From: Candidatus Hydrogenedentota bacterium
Lineage (GTDB): Bacteria; Hydrogenedentota; Hydrogenedentia; Hydrogenedentales; SLHB01
Direction: 5' to 3'
NCBI GenBank assembly: GCA_013359265.1
Contig: JABWCD010000022.1
Coordinates: 122,998-186,997 of the forward strand
Length of the DNA stretch: 64,000 nucleotides
Within the stretch, counting starts at the first letter, position 1. Every line of letters starts with the position of its first letter. A program made the translations under genes and the position numbers. Positions 56,469-64,000 of the stretch are shown piece after piece. The notes beneath the pieces are model-generated. The model was not told the origin of the DNA and ran no database searches. It was given only the letters and a program-made list of their open reading frames with translations.

Positions 56469-57524
56469 CTATAGCGTCAGTGCCGTCGAATGCCTCGATG
56501 CGGAGCGCGCCGCGCCTTTGACCGCACCGATGGCTCGATCCAGACCCGCATCGTCGATATCCAAATGAAAAACGAACCGTAGGCGATGCTTGCCCACCGG
56601 CAACGCCAGAACGCCGCGTTCGGCGATACAACCGATGAATTCCATTGCATCGGCCACTTGTGCATACACGATGTTCGTAGGCGACGGCAACGGAAACTCG
56701 ATGCCGTGTACTCCTTCTAGCGCCGCGCGGAACTGCTCTGCGCGGCGGTGGTCGTCCTTCAGCCGCGCGACGTGATGGTCAAGCGCATACAGCGCCGCCG
56801 CGGCGAGTATGCCCGCCTGCCGCATGCCCCCGCCGAGCATCTTGCGGTAGCGGTGCGCAAGCTCGATGGTCTCCGCCGGTCCCGCGAGAATCGATCCGGC
56901 GGGCGTCCCGAGACCCTTCGAGAAACAGAACGAAATCGTGTCCGCGTGCGTCGCGTACCCGTCGATAGGCACTCCGCTTTCGACGACCGCGTTGAAGATG
57001 CGCGCCCCGTCGCAGTGCACACGTAACCCGTTCTCTCGCGCGATTCGGCCAATCTCGATCGCGGTCTCGATCGGATAAATCGCCCCGCCGCCGCGGTTCG
57101 TCGTGTTCTCGATCGCGATGAGCGTAGTGGGGGAGTAGTGATGGTCCGGGTTCGTGCACAGCGCGGACAGCACCGATTCGGGCGTCAGAATGCCATAGTC
57201 CCCGCCAAGCGTCTTCGTCATCACCCCCGCAATCATCGCCATACCGCCCGACTCGTAGTTAAATGGGTGCGAGTCCATGTGCAGAATCACGGTGTCCGCG
57301 GGTTGCGTCTGCGATTTGATCGCAAGCAAATTCGCCATCGTGCCCGACGGCACAAAGAGAGCGGCCTCTTTGTTCACCATCTTGGCCACGCGCCGCTGCA
57401 ACTCGTTGACGGTCGGGTCCTCGCCGAATACGTCGTCGCCGACCTCGGCCCCGGCCATCGCCTCGCGCATTTCCGGCGTCGGGCGCGTCACGGTGTCGCT
57501 GCGCAGATCGACCGGCTTGTCCAT
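56469..57524 (-). CDS. ltaE: Low-specificity L-threonine aldolase
   Basis: 351 residues from ATG 57524, which overlaps the mnmG stop by one base (TAATG). The PLP-fold threonine aldolase features are clear: [60 protein letters not shown] and the PLP-Lys motif [17 protein letters not shown]. It cleaves L-threonine or L-allo-threonine to glycine and acetaldehyde. The end of the gene carries a C-terminal Ala/Arg/Ser tail. It is translationally coupled to mnmG. Confidence 0.95.
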   Translation of the reverse strand: MDKPVDLRSDTVTRPTPEMREAMAGAEVGDDVFGEDPTVNELQRRVAKMVNKEAALFVPSGTMANLLAIKSQTQPADTVILHMDSHPFNYESGGMAMIAGVMTKTLGGDYGILTPESVLSALCTNPDHHYSPTTLIAIENTTNRGGGAIYPIETAIEIGRIARENGLRVHCDGARIFNAVVESGVPIDGYATHADTISFCFSKGLGTPAGSILAGPAETIELAHRYRKMLGGGMRQAGILAAAALYALDHHVARLKDDHRRAEQFRAALEGVHGIEFPLPSPTNIVYAQVADAMEFIGCIAERGVLALPVGKHRLRFVFHLDIDDAGLDRAIGAVKGAARSASRHSTALTL

Positions 57525-59398
57525 TACGCCGACCTCTGCGTGGACCGCGCCAGCTTCTCGAAGTAGATGTGCAGGGCCGCCACGTCCGACGCGCGGACGC
57601 CCGGCACTCGCGCAGCCTGGCCGAAGTTCGCGGGACGAATCTGCGTCAACCGATCCACGCTTTCGCGCGGCAATCCGGGTACCGTCGCGTAATCGAATGT
57701 GTCCGGAATGGCGCGCGACTCCGATGCGCGGAAACGCTCGAGATCGCGCTCCTGCCGCTCGATGTACCCTTCGTACTTGAGATGAATCTCGACCTGCTCC
57801 GCCTCCTCCAACGTGAATTCGGACGCCGGCGGCGACAATTCCCAAACGTCGCCGATGTTCATTGCGGGCCGGCACAACAACCGCGATACCGGCTGCGGTT
57901 CCTGCATGGGCACGTGCCCGCGTTGCGCAAGCCAGCCGTTCACCTCCGCCGTAGGCGCAAGCACGGTGGACTTCATCCGCATGATCTCGCGCTGCACGCG
58001 ATCGTACTTCTCGCGGACCGACTCGATGTACGCATCGCCCGCGATACCAAACTTCGCCAGGCGCGCGTCCGCATTGTCGTGGCGCAGCAGCAACCGGTAT
58101 TCGGCGCGCGACGTAAACAGGCGGTACGGCTCCATCACCCCGCGCGTGACGAGGTCATCCACCATCACGCCGATGTACGCGTCGCTTCGCGCGATATAGA
58201 TCGGCGCCTCGCCGAGCACATATCGGATCGCGTTGAGCGCGGCAAACATGCCCTGGCCCGCCGCTTCTTCGTATCCCGATGTCCCGTTAATCTGGCCGGC
58301 ATGAAACAACCCGCGCACGCGCTTCGTCTCGAGCGTCGGCTTCAATTCCGTCGGCTGAACGAAGTCGTATTCGACCGCGTACCCCGATCGTACAATCTCC
58401 GCTTCTTCCAGCCCCGGAATCGTCTTCAGCATCGCCGCCTGCACGTCGACCGGAAGACTCGTCGAAAGCCCGTTCACGTACACTTCCGGTGTCTCGAGCC
58501 CCTCCGGTTCGAGGAAAATTCGGTGCGAACCCTTGTCGGCAAAACGAAACACCTTGTCTTCGATGCTCGGACAATAGCGCGTTCCCGTCGCTCCGATCTT
58601 CCCCGTAAACATCGGCGAGCGATCGAGGTTTGCCTTGATGATCGCGTGCGTGCGCTCGTTCGTGCTCGTGAGCCAGCACATCGCCTTGTTCGGATTGAAC
58701 CCGTCGATCGGCGTCGAATACGAAAACGGGCGCGGCCGTTCGTCGCCCGGCTGCGGCGTCAGCGTACCGTAGTCGATCGTGTCCGTATGCAGCCGCGGGC
58801 AGGTTCCCGTCTTCTGCCGGTTCACCTGGAAGCCGAGCCGCTTGTAGGTATTCGACAGCGCCTGCGCGGGCATCTCGCCGGCGCGCCCGCCCGGCACGTC
58901 GTCCATGCCGTAGTGCAGCTTGCCGCCAAGAAAAGTCCCTGTGCACACGACGACCGCCCTCGCGGAAATCTCGTCGCCATTCGAGGTGACAACGCCGGCG
59001 ATCGCGCCGCCGCGAATAAGGAAGTCATCGATCGATGTCGACAACAGTGTGACGCCCTCTTGCCCCTCGCACACCCGCTGCATGTCCTTCTGATACGCCC
59101 CGCGGTCGGCCTGCGCGCGCGGCGAATGCACGGCCGGTCCCTTGGATTGATTCAGCATCTTGTACTGGATGCCCGTGCGGTCAATACAACGGCCCATTTC
59201 GCCGCCGAGCGCGTCGACTTCGCGGACGACCTGCCCCTTCGCAATGCCCCCGATCGCAGGGTTGCAGCTCATTTTGCCGATCGTGTTGACGTCGAGCGTC
59301 GTCATGAGGGTGCGCAGACCCGTGCGCGCGCACGCAAGCGCCGCTTCGATTCCGGCGTGGCCAGCGCCGACGACTATGACGTCAAAATCACGGTTCAT
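57524..59398 (-). CDS. mnmG: tRNA uridine-5-carboxymethylaminomethyl modification enzyme MnmG (GidA)
   Basis: 624 residues from ATG 59398, the usual length. FAD-binding GAGHAG near the start, the hallmark [24 protein letters not shown] with its conserved Cys, and RYCPSIEDK with the second conserved Cys (the pair known from E. coli C47 and C277) are intact. [30 protein letters not shown] and [17 protein letters not shown] follow. With MnmE it installs the cmnm5 group on U34 of several tRNAs. The partner mnmE is not in the window. The upstream start at 59455 would run into repeat sequence. Confidence 0.96.
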   Translation of the reverse strand: MNRDFDVIVVGAGHAGIEAALACARTGLRTLMTTLDVNTIGKMSCNPAIGGIAKGQVVREVDALGGEMGRCIDRTGIQYKMLNQSKGPAVHSPRAQADRGAYQKDMQRVCEGQEGVTLLSTSIDDFLIRGGAIAGVVTSNGDEISARAVVVCTGTFLGGKLHYGMDDVPGGRAGEMPAQALSNTYKRLGFQVNRQKTGTCPRLHTDTIDYGTLTPQPGDERPRPFSYSTPIDGFNPNKAMCWLTSTNERTHAIIKANLDRSPMFTGKIGATGTRYCPSIEDKVFRFADKGSHRIFLEPEGLETPEVYVNGLSTSLPVDVQAAMLKTIPGLEEAEIVRSGYAVEYDFVQPTELKPTLETKRVRGLFHAGQINGTSGYEEAAGQGMFAALNAIRYVLGEAPIYIARSDAYIGVMVDDLVTRGVMEPYRLFTSRAEYRLLLRHDNADARLAKFGIAGDAYIESVREKYDRVQREIMRMKSTVLAPTAEVNGWLAQRGHVPMQEPQPVSRLLCRPAMNIGDVWELSPPASEFTLEEAEQVEIHLKYEGYIERQERDLERFRASESRAIPDTFDYATVPGLPRESVDRLTQIRPANFGQAARVPGVRASDVAALHIYFEKLARSTQRSA

Positions 59399-59520
59399 GG
59401 GGACTCTAAAGAATGATTGACAGCGCTGAACGGCGCGCAATACCCGTGCTACCACAAGCCTCTAATGCAATTTGAGATTGTACGCAGCTTCAATTTCGTG
59501 CTCGCGATCGTAATCCTAAT

Positions 59521-59828
59521 CGATGGAGGGCGTTCGTCTTGATTGCCATCCATCCTTTCGATCCCGTCCATAAGGTCCACGAATTCGCAGCCATTCGCGT
59601 GAAGCTCGGCTTCAAGCCGGCTCGTGCTCGTAATCGATGGAGGGCGTTCGTCTTGATTCCCGTCCATCTTGTCCATCCCGTCTATACGGTCCATAGATTC
59701 GCAGCCAGTGCTCGTAATCGATGGAGGGCGTTCGTCTTGATTCCCGTCCATCTTGTCCATCCCGTCTATACGGTCCATAGATTCGCAGCCATTCGCGTGA
59801 AGCTCCGCTTCATGCCGGCTCGTAATCG
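59521..59828. repeat. Tandem repeat of about 84-114 bp units
   Basis: Three units start CGATGGAGGGCGTTCGTCTT at 59521, 59635 and 59719. Each contains CCATCTTGTCCATCCCGTC or a variant (CCATCCTTTCGATCCCGTC) and ends near CTCGTAATCG. The first and third also contain GCAGCCATTCGCGTGAAGC, which the second lacks, explaining the unequal spacing. An open frame across the region on the minus strand (DRIDGMDKMDGNQDERPPS repeated) is a by-product of the repeat. Confidence 0.85.
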
Positions 59829-60236
59829 TAATCGTCCTGTTCCGAAAATCGACCTTTAAGACATCCAGCTCGTGTTGCTTTGAAATATGAGATTTCAAAT
59901 CTGAAATTGCTTTTTCATGGTTTCTGCGTGCCCGCAAGGGCATGACGACTACTCCGACAATGCACAATTCGTCCCGCTCGGGCAACTCCGAAAATGCCCA
60001 AATGGTCCCGTGCGCCAAAGGCGCAACGCAACCCTAGCCAGGGGCATCGCCCCTGGAATTTGTCCACGCCCCTATCACCGCGCGCTGAAAGCGCACCGCT
60101 CAAGCATTCATAATCTCCGGGAGAACTCTGTTCATGCCGGCTCGTAATCGTTATCGTCCTGTTCCGAAAATCGACCTTTAAGACATCCAGCTCGTGTTGC
60201 TTTGAAATATGAGATTTCAAATCTGAGATTGAATGA
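59819..60236. repeat. Dispersed repeat family A, copy 2 (322 bp) plus the first 96 bp of a tandem third copy
   Basis: CATGCCGGCTCGTAATCG occurs at 59811 and again at 60133, exactly 322 bases apart. The unit 59819-60140 is homologous to 33131-33450, including the TTTGAAAT/ATTTCAAA stem, GCGCCAAAGGCGC and a CCAGGGGCATCGCCCCTGG palindrome. From 60141 to 60236 the first part of the element repeats once more. A short related block (60237-60342, with AACCCCAACGGGGTTG and TGTTAGAGGCGC) closes the spacer up to the acetyltransferase stop codon. Confidence 0.85.
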
Positions 60237-60342
60237 TGGAACCCTTTTGGGCTGCGGCGCGCTTCGCGGCATTACCCTGGGTGCCCGGCCAACCCCAACT
60301 CCAAATCAACCCCAACGGGGTTGCGGCATCTTGTTAGAGGCG

Positions 60343-60960
60343 CTAAGACCCAAAAATGCTAACAAATCCGACAATTCGCCGCAAACGCCGCAAGAAGGAC
60401 TCGTTGGGCGCCAGCGGCGGGCGGCGCATGCGCGCAAGCACATCGGTACGGCCGAGCCGCTTGCCGATCGCCTCCCAGCGCATGGGGTGGCTGCGATCCA
60501 TGATCAGCGGATCGTAGCCCAGATCGAGGTAAAGGCGGATGGCGTCCTCGCGCCAGTCGTCGGTCATCAGCCGCTGCGTGTCAAGACCTTCGTCGCGCGT
60601 GTACCGGAGGCACGCGCAGGTGAGGGCCACTCCCAACCGTTTGCCGCGGTGATCGTTCAGCACGCCCAGCATGTGCAGGTAGCCCACACCGGGCTCGCCG
60701 TCCGTGATCCACGCTGAACCCGTGCCCACGGCCTTCCCATCGAACTCCGCGACAAACACACGCTCGGGTTTGAAACACGGATCGCCCAGCACGTCCCGGC
60801 GCACGGCTTCCACCGTGTCCTTGTCGAGTCTCGAGGCGGCATAGATTTGCGCCAGGGCGGCTTCATCGCCGTCGAGGAAGGTGCGAATCGAATATCCGGC
60901 AGGCAACGGGACGTCCGGTATGTCGGACAAGCCAACCTTTTCCATGCGCAATTGCGACAT
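60343..60960 (-). CDS. GNAT-family N-acetyltransferase
   Basis: 205 residues. The GNAT fold shows as RTFLDGDEAALAQIYAAS, VFVAEFDGKAVGTGSAWI, YLHMLGVLNDHRGKRLGVALTCACLRYTRDEG and LMTDDWREDAIRLYLDLGYDPL. RGKRLG is the acetyl-CoA pyrophosphate loop (motif A). The substrate is unknown. The C-terminal 45 residues are basic (GKRLGRTDVLARMRRPPLAPNESFLRRLRR). No good Shine-Dalgarno; ATG 60945 is an alternative start. The stop codon sits exactly at the end of a dispersed repeat. Confidence 0.88.
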   Translation of the reverse strand: MSQLRMEKVGLSDIPDVPLPAGYSIRTFLDGDEAALAQIYAASRLDKDTVEAVRRDVLGDPCFKPERVFVAEFDGKAVGTGSAWITDGEPGVGYLHMLGVLNDHRGKRLGVALTCACLRYTRDEGLDTQRLMTDDWREDAIRLYLDLGYDPLIMDRSHPMRWEAIGKRLGRTDVLARMRRPPLAPNESFLRRLRRIVGFVSIFGS

Positions 60961-61039
60961 ATCGACAGAACGCTAGCGCGTTCGCGTTTGGAATTCAACT
61001 GGATGCGTCGAGTATTGTTGCCCAAGGAGGAGTCAATCA

Positions 61040-61996
61040 ATGCGCGCTGCCAGTTTTCTTCTTGGTGTGTCGTTGTTGTGCGCCGCTGCGTTCGCGGCAC
61101 AGTTTGATGGCAAAGACGCCGGCGGTCATTACGATCTCGTAGTCGACGGGCAAGTCTGGCTGCGCACGATGACACCAACGTACGACCCGAATAACCGCGA
61201 AGAAACCTACAAAATCTACACGCACCTGTTCGATTTTGCCGGGAGTGCACCCATTACAAAAGGGCCCGGCGGAAAATACACCCATCATCGCGGGCTCTTT
61301 ATCGGCTGGAAGGACACCTTCGTCAATAGCACCGATTTCGATACGTGGCATATGGTGAAGGAAGCATGTACCCAGCAGCATGTGAAATGGGCCGAACTGG
61401 TATCGAATGCTTCAAGCGCAACCCAGGTGGAGGAGATCGCGTGGGCCGACGATTCGGGCAAGACGTTCATTAATGAAGTCCGCGCGATTTCCACGTCGCC
61501 GGGGGACAACGGCCTTCGCATCGTCGACTTTCAGTCAAAGTTGACCTCCGCCGCCGGAACAATCGAGTTGAAAGGCGACTTGCAGCACGCGGGCATGCAG
61601 ATCCGCATAGCGCAGGAGGTCGCGGACAAGGACGACGCCGAAACGAAAGACAAGGTCCCCGCCGAAAAAAAGTCGACGCAATACGTGCTTCCCGCCGGAT
61701 CGACAGCAGAAAAGGACGACAAGGTCACCGGCGCGTGGTGGGCATGTTGTTCGTGCGAAGTGGGCGGAAAACGGTATTGGATTATTCATATGACCCACCC
61801 GAGCACGTGCGCAAACTCGCCGGTGTACTCGATTCGCGCCTACGCGCGGTTCGGTGCGTTTTGGGAACCGACGCTCGAGGAAGGAAAACCGCAACAGTAT
61901 AACTTCCGCATCGTACTCTCGGAGAAACCGCTCGACGCCGCCGCGTGCCAGGCGCTCTACGATTCCTATGCAAAGTCGACTCCTACGAAATTCTAA
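61040..61996 (+). CDS. Secreted DUF6807 (PmoA-like) protein
   Basis: 318 residues. AAGGAGG precedes the ATG. Signal peptide RAASFLLGVSLLCAAAFA. The family landmark YTHHRGLFIGWKD and the later WIIHMTHPSTCANSPVYSIRAYARFG, with a Cys-rich CCSCEVGGKRYW stretch, identify the DUF6807 family, common in planctomycetes and Verrucomicrobia. Members are misnamed after methane monooxygenase PmoA but are not membrane copper enzymes; some act on sugars or lie in glycan-degrading loci. No catalytic residues assigned. Confidence 0.88.
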   Translation: MRAASFLLGVSLLCAAAFAAQFDGKDAGGHYDLVVDGQVWLRTMTPTYDPNNREETYKIYTHLFDFAGSAPITKGPGGKYTHHRGLFIGWKDTFVNSTDFDTWHMVKEACTQQHVKWAELVSNASSATQVEEIAWADDSGKTFINEVRAISTSPGDNGLRIVDFQSKLTSAAGTIELKGDLQHAGMQIRIAQEVADKDDAETKDKVPAEKKSTQYVLPAGSTAEKDDKVTGAWWACCSCEVGGKRYWIIHMTHPSTCANSPVYSIRAYARFGAFWEPTLEEGKPQQYNFRIVLSEKPLDAAACQALYDSYAKSTPTKF

Positions 61997-62010
61997 ACGG
62001 GCGTGACGCC

Positions 62011-62523
62011 ATGATCATCGGCGTGATGAGCGACACCCACGGCAACCGGCGCCTGATGCACCAGGTCGCGGACATGATGAAGCTCAAGCACGGCGCGGAA
62101 CTCATCATCCACGTTGGGGACGACTATCCCGATGCAGCCGAATTGAGATCTGTCGGGCACAATGTCGTCATGGTGCCGGGTCTCTGGTGCGACGAATACC
62201 ACGACGGCCGCATTCCAAACAGTATCGTTACGCCGTGCGACGGAATTACGATTGCCGCGGCCCACGCCGAGAAGGACCTCGGCGCGCGGGAACTCGCGGC
62301 GACCATCGTGTTGACGGGCCATACGCACGTCGCGAAGATCGAGAAGCTGGGGCTTTCTATTCATGTGAACCCGGGCCATCTGAAAAATGCGAAACTCGAT
62401 CGCGGCCAGCGACCTTCCTACGCAATCGTCACCACACGGCCCGATGACGTCACGGTGACGATTCACGAATTGGATGGCGCCGCGCGGTTATCCGCGTCGT
62501 ATTTAAGGTCACAGTTGGCATAA
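62011..62523 (+). CDS. YfcE/MJ0936-type metallophosphoesterase
   Basis: 170 residues from ATG 62011, 14 bases after the previous stop; a longer frame from 61945 overlaps that gene. The metallophosphatase motifs are visible: MSDTHGNRRL (D-x-H), IIHVGDDYPD (GD), AAHAEKD where GNH or GxxH is usual, and TGHTHVAKI (GHxH). This compact form matches YfcE-like phosphodiesterases that cleave simple phosphodiesters. The physiological substrate is unknown. Probably cotranscribed with the DUF6807 gene. Confidence 0.88.
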   Translation: MIIGVMSDTHGNRRLMHQVADMMKLKHGAELIIHVGDDYPDAAELRSVGHNVVMVPGLWCDEYHDGRIPNSIVTPCDGITIAAAHAEKDLGARELAATIVLTGHTHVAKIEKLGLSIHVNPGHLKNAKLDRGQRPSYAIVTTRPDDVTVTIHELDGAARLSASYLRSQLA

Positions 62524-62626
62524 ACTGGATACACGGGGGGAGGCGAAAATTTTCGCTGCCGCACTCGGCGTCCTTTTCTGCATTCGGATGTGACGTTCGT
62601 GCAAAACCCAATGGAATTCCGCTGAG

Positions 62627-63562
62627 ATGGATATGAAACGCCTCGCGATGGGGGCCAGCCTCTCCATCGCCGTGCTGATGCTCATCGGCAAGCTCGCGGC
62701 GTACTTTATCACCGGCAGCGCCGCAATCCTCTCCGACGCCGCTGAATCCGTCGTCCATATCGCCGCAACGGGCGTGGCGGGACTGAGCCTTTGGTATGCC
62801 CACCGCGCCGCCGACGATTCGCACCCCTACGGCCACGGAAAAATCGCGTACTTCTCCGCCGGCTTCGAAGGCGCAATGATTCTCAGCGCGGCCGCGTACA
62901 TCTACTACGCAAGTGTCCGTGCGCTAATCCTGGGTCCAGAGCTTCAGCACCTCGGCATCGGCATCATCATCACAGCCGCGCTCTGCCTCGTAAACCTCGC
63001 GCTCGGATCGTTTCTCGTTTACGTGGGCAACAGGCACAACGCCGTGATCCTCGTCGCCAACGGTAAGCACGTCCTTACCGATATGTGGACGAGCGCCGGC
63101 GTCGTCATCGGCGTCCTCATTGTGAATTTCACCGGCATTCTATGGATCGACCCGGTCTGCGCCATCTTGATCGCCACCAATATCGTCGTCGAGGCGGTCC
63201 GCCTCATCTTGCGGGCCTTCAACGGTCTGCTCGACCAGGCCAACGCCGCGCACGCACGCAAGATCATCGAGACGCTGCAACGCGCCGTCGACGAGCGCCG
63301 CATCTCCGCGTTTCACCAACTTAAACACCGCGAAACCAACGACGTAATCTGGGTGGATGTGCACATGCTCGTGCCGGGCAACCTGACCACCGCCGAAGCG
63401 CACGACGCAGTCACGAAGATTGAAGACGAAATCGAATCGACGTTCGACACGTATACCGTCCACGTCACAACGCATATCGAGCCCGACGAGCACGATCAGG
63501 CCCATCCCCACGGTCATCCCGGCCTTCCCGATCCCTATGCTGGGAAAAACTCGCTGACGTGA
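62627..63562 (+). CDS. Cation diffusion facilitator (CDF) family metal efflux transporter
   Basis: 311 residues with six TM helices. Binding-site segments: ILSDAAESVVH in TM2 (SDxxxS with Glu replacing the second Asp common in this family), YGHGKIAYFSA with conserved HGK, HVLTDMWTSAGVVIG in TM5. A C-terminal cytoplasmic domain (VDVHMLVPGNLTTAEAHDAV, YTVHVTTHIEPDEH) ends with a His/Asp-rich tail (DEHDQAHPHGHPGL) that may bind metal. It exports zinc, iron, cobalt or nickel in exchange for protons; the Glu substitution makes the specificity uncertain. The ATG 62633 is an alternative start. Confidence 0.92.
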   Translation: MDMKRLAMGASLSIAVLMLIGKLAAYFITGSAAILSDAAESVVHIAATGVAGLSLWYAHRAADDSHPYGHGKIAYFSAGFEGAMILSAAAYIYYASVRALILGPELQHLGIGIIITAALCLVNLALGSFLVYVGNRHNAVILVANGKHVLTDMWTSAGVVIGVLIVNFTGILWIDPVCAILIATNIVVEAVRLILRAFNGLLDQANAAHARKIIETLQRAVDERRISAFHQLKHRETNDVIWVDVHMLVPGNLTTAEAHDAVTKIEDEIESTFDTYTVHVTTHIEPDEHDQAHPHGHPGLPDPYAGKNSLT

Positions 63563-63659
63563 ACCAGCCCACCCGCAATGCTGTAGATTGATGCGTTGTT
63601 GAAACCCGTGACTCCGAAGTCGTCAACCCCGCGCGATCTCTGCTCTCGCGAGTCTGAAA

Positions 63660-63910
63660 TTCGCACCGATTGTCGTGCTCGTAATCGTGCTCGTAATCGT
63701 ATTCGGGTACTTGGCATTCAGGCCAAGGCTCACCTACGGAGCCTCCGTTAGGTGATTTCTCGAAATGCCCAAATTCGCTTGCTTCCTCCTGCCCTTTTCT
63801 ATCGTTTCTGCCGAAGATATCAAAAAATTCTTGCACTTCTCGTTTAAGCACTTTGGCTGTAGTGTGTTATTCTCTGAAATTCTGAAATCTCAAATTTGAA
63901 ATTGAGTAAT
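63660..63910. repeat. Dispersed repeat modules, third locus
   Basis: Tandem CTCGTAATCGTGCTCGTAATCG at about 63679-63700 (core sequence present twice), then a ~100-base block, a copy of module M1 on 63800-63862 (minus-strand reading VLKREVQEFFDIFG), and the tail module (TCTCTGAAATTCTG, ATCTCAAATTTGAAATTG) ending at 63906. The core of family B is absent here. The start of the spacer (63563-63659) shows no feature. Confidence 0.75.
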
Positions 63911-63932
63911 TCTTTAGCCGAGTGAAGCATTT

Positions 63933-64000
63933 ATGGAAACTGCCGATAAACATAATGCTTGGATTCAGTCGAGGGACGGAGGTTTTGGTGACCCAGCAGA
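63933..64000 (+). other. Possible start of a gene truncated by the window edge
   Basis: ATG 63933 opens a frame of 22 codons to the edge (starting ETADKHNAW), with a weak GTGAAG upstream. A different frame has GTG at 63988 with GGAGG five bases upstream. Either could be a real start; only the flanking sequence can decide. Confidence 0.25.

Noticed and set aside
57569..59416. A 615-residue plus-strand frame opposite mnmG
   Set aside because: mnmG on the minus strand is complete with FAD and Cys motifs.
59449..60018. A 189-residue minus-strand frame with repeated DRIDGMDKMDGNQDERPPS
   Set aside because: It lies entirely in tandem and dispersed repeat DNA; the peptide repeat follows from the DNA repeat.
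59399..60342. CRISPR array in the mnmG downstream repeats
   Set aside because: Units are 84-322 bases with internal homology, not 25-40-base repeats with unique spacers, and no cas genes are present.

Overview
The window looks like a chromosome segment of a free-living heterotroph from the PVC-like part of the bacterial tree, most plausibly Candidatus Hydrogenedentota or a planctomycete/lentisphaera relative. The basis is gene content: planctomycete-type cytochrome/DUF1592 and DUF1552 proteins, a PVC-type heme-binding CxxCH protein, DUF1080 and DUF6807 proteins, an H-X9-DG pseudopilin, many secreted beta-propeller and sugar-active proteins, and a GC content near 60%. No rRNA or tRNA gene was recognised, so the phylum is an inference.

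Layout. 1-2416 (minus) is the 5' part of a very large secreted multi-cytochrome protein with leucine-rich repeats and a tandem Cys-rich repeat. 2.6-10.2 kb (plus) carries DUF1080, an aquaporin and four secreted glycan/propeller proteins. 10.2-18.4 kb (minus) is mostly housekeeping: rluB-scpB-aroF, glucan phosphorylase, a sugar isomerase-like protein, a response-regulator diguanylate cyclase and a YhbY protein. 18.5-20.5 kb (plus) has a two-TM protein, a near-consensus promoter, a cobalamin riboswitch and a pseudopilin. 20.6-28.9 kb holds four lipoproteins, two of them large paralogues with BACON-like repeats and a VWA domain. 28.9-32.3 kb is a DUF1592/DUF1552 pair. 33.5-38 kb has cardiolipin synthase, a GH10 enzyme and a PIG-L deacetylase. 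38-42.6 kb has two receptor Ser/Thr kinases with EF-hand C-termini next to a FapA-like protein. 42.7-52.3 kb is mixed metabolism and secreted proteins (rhodanese, DapA-like, MDR oxidoreductase, MsrB-MsrA, beta-helix, lectin-like, FG-GAP). 52.8-59.4 kb has the PVC heme-binding protein, a low-GC nucleotidyltransferase pair, threonine aldolase and mnmG. 60.3-63.6 kb has a GNAT, DUF6807, a phosphodiesterase and a CDF transporter.

The non-coding DNA is striking. Intergenic spaces at 33.1, 35.1, 37.7, 52.4, 59.5-60.3 and 63.6-63.9 kb are filled with related dispersed repeats: a ~320-bp element bounded by CTCGTAATCG, a ~165-bp element with imperfect terminal inverted repeats, and short modules that occur in different order at different sites. 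Fragments also sit inside the 5' coding ends of two genes.

Functionally, the secreted enzymes and binding proteins suggest a polysaccharide or detritus degrader with an elaborate envelope. The best candidates for something undescribed are the Cys-repeat cytochrome protein, the cobalamin-riboswitch-controlled pseudopilin, the EF-hand kinases and the modular repeats.
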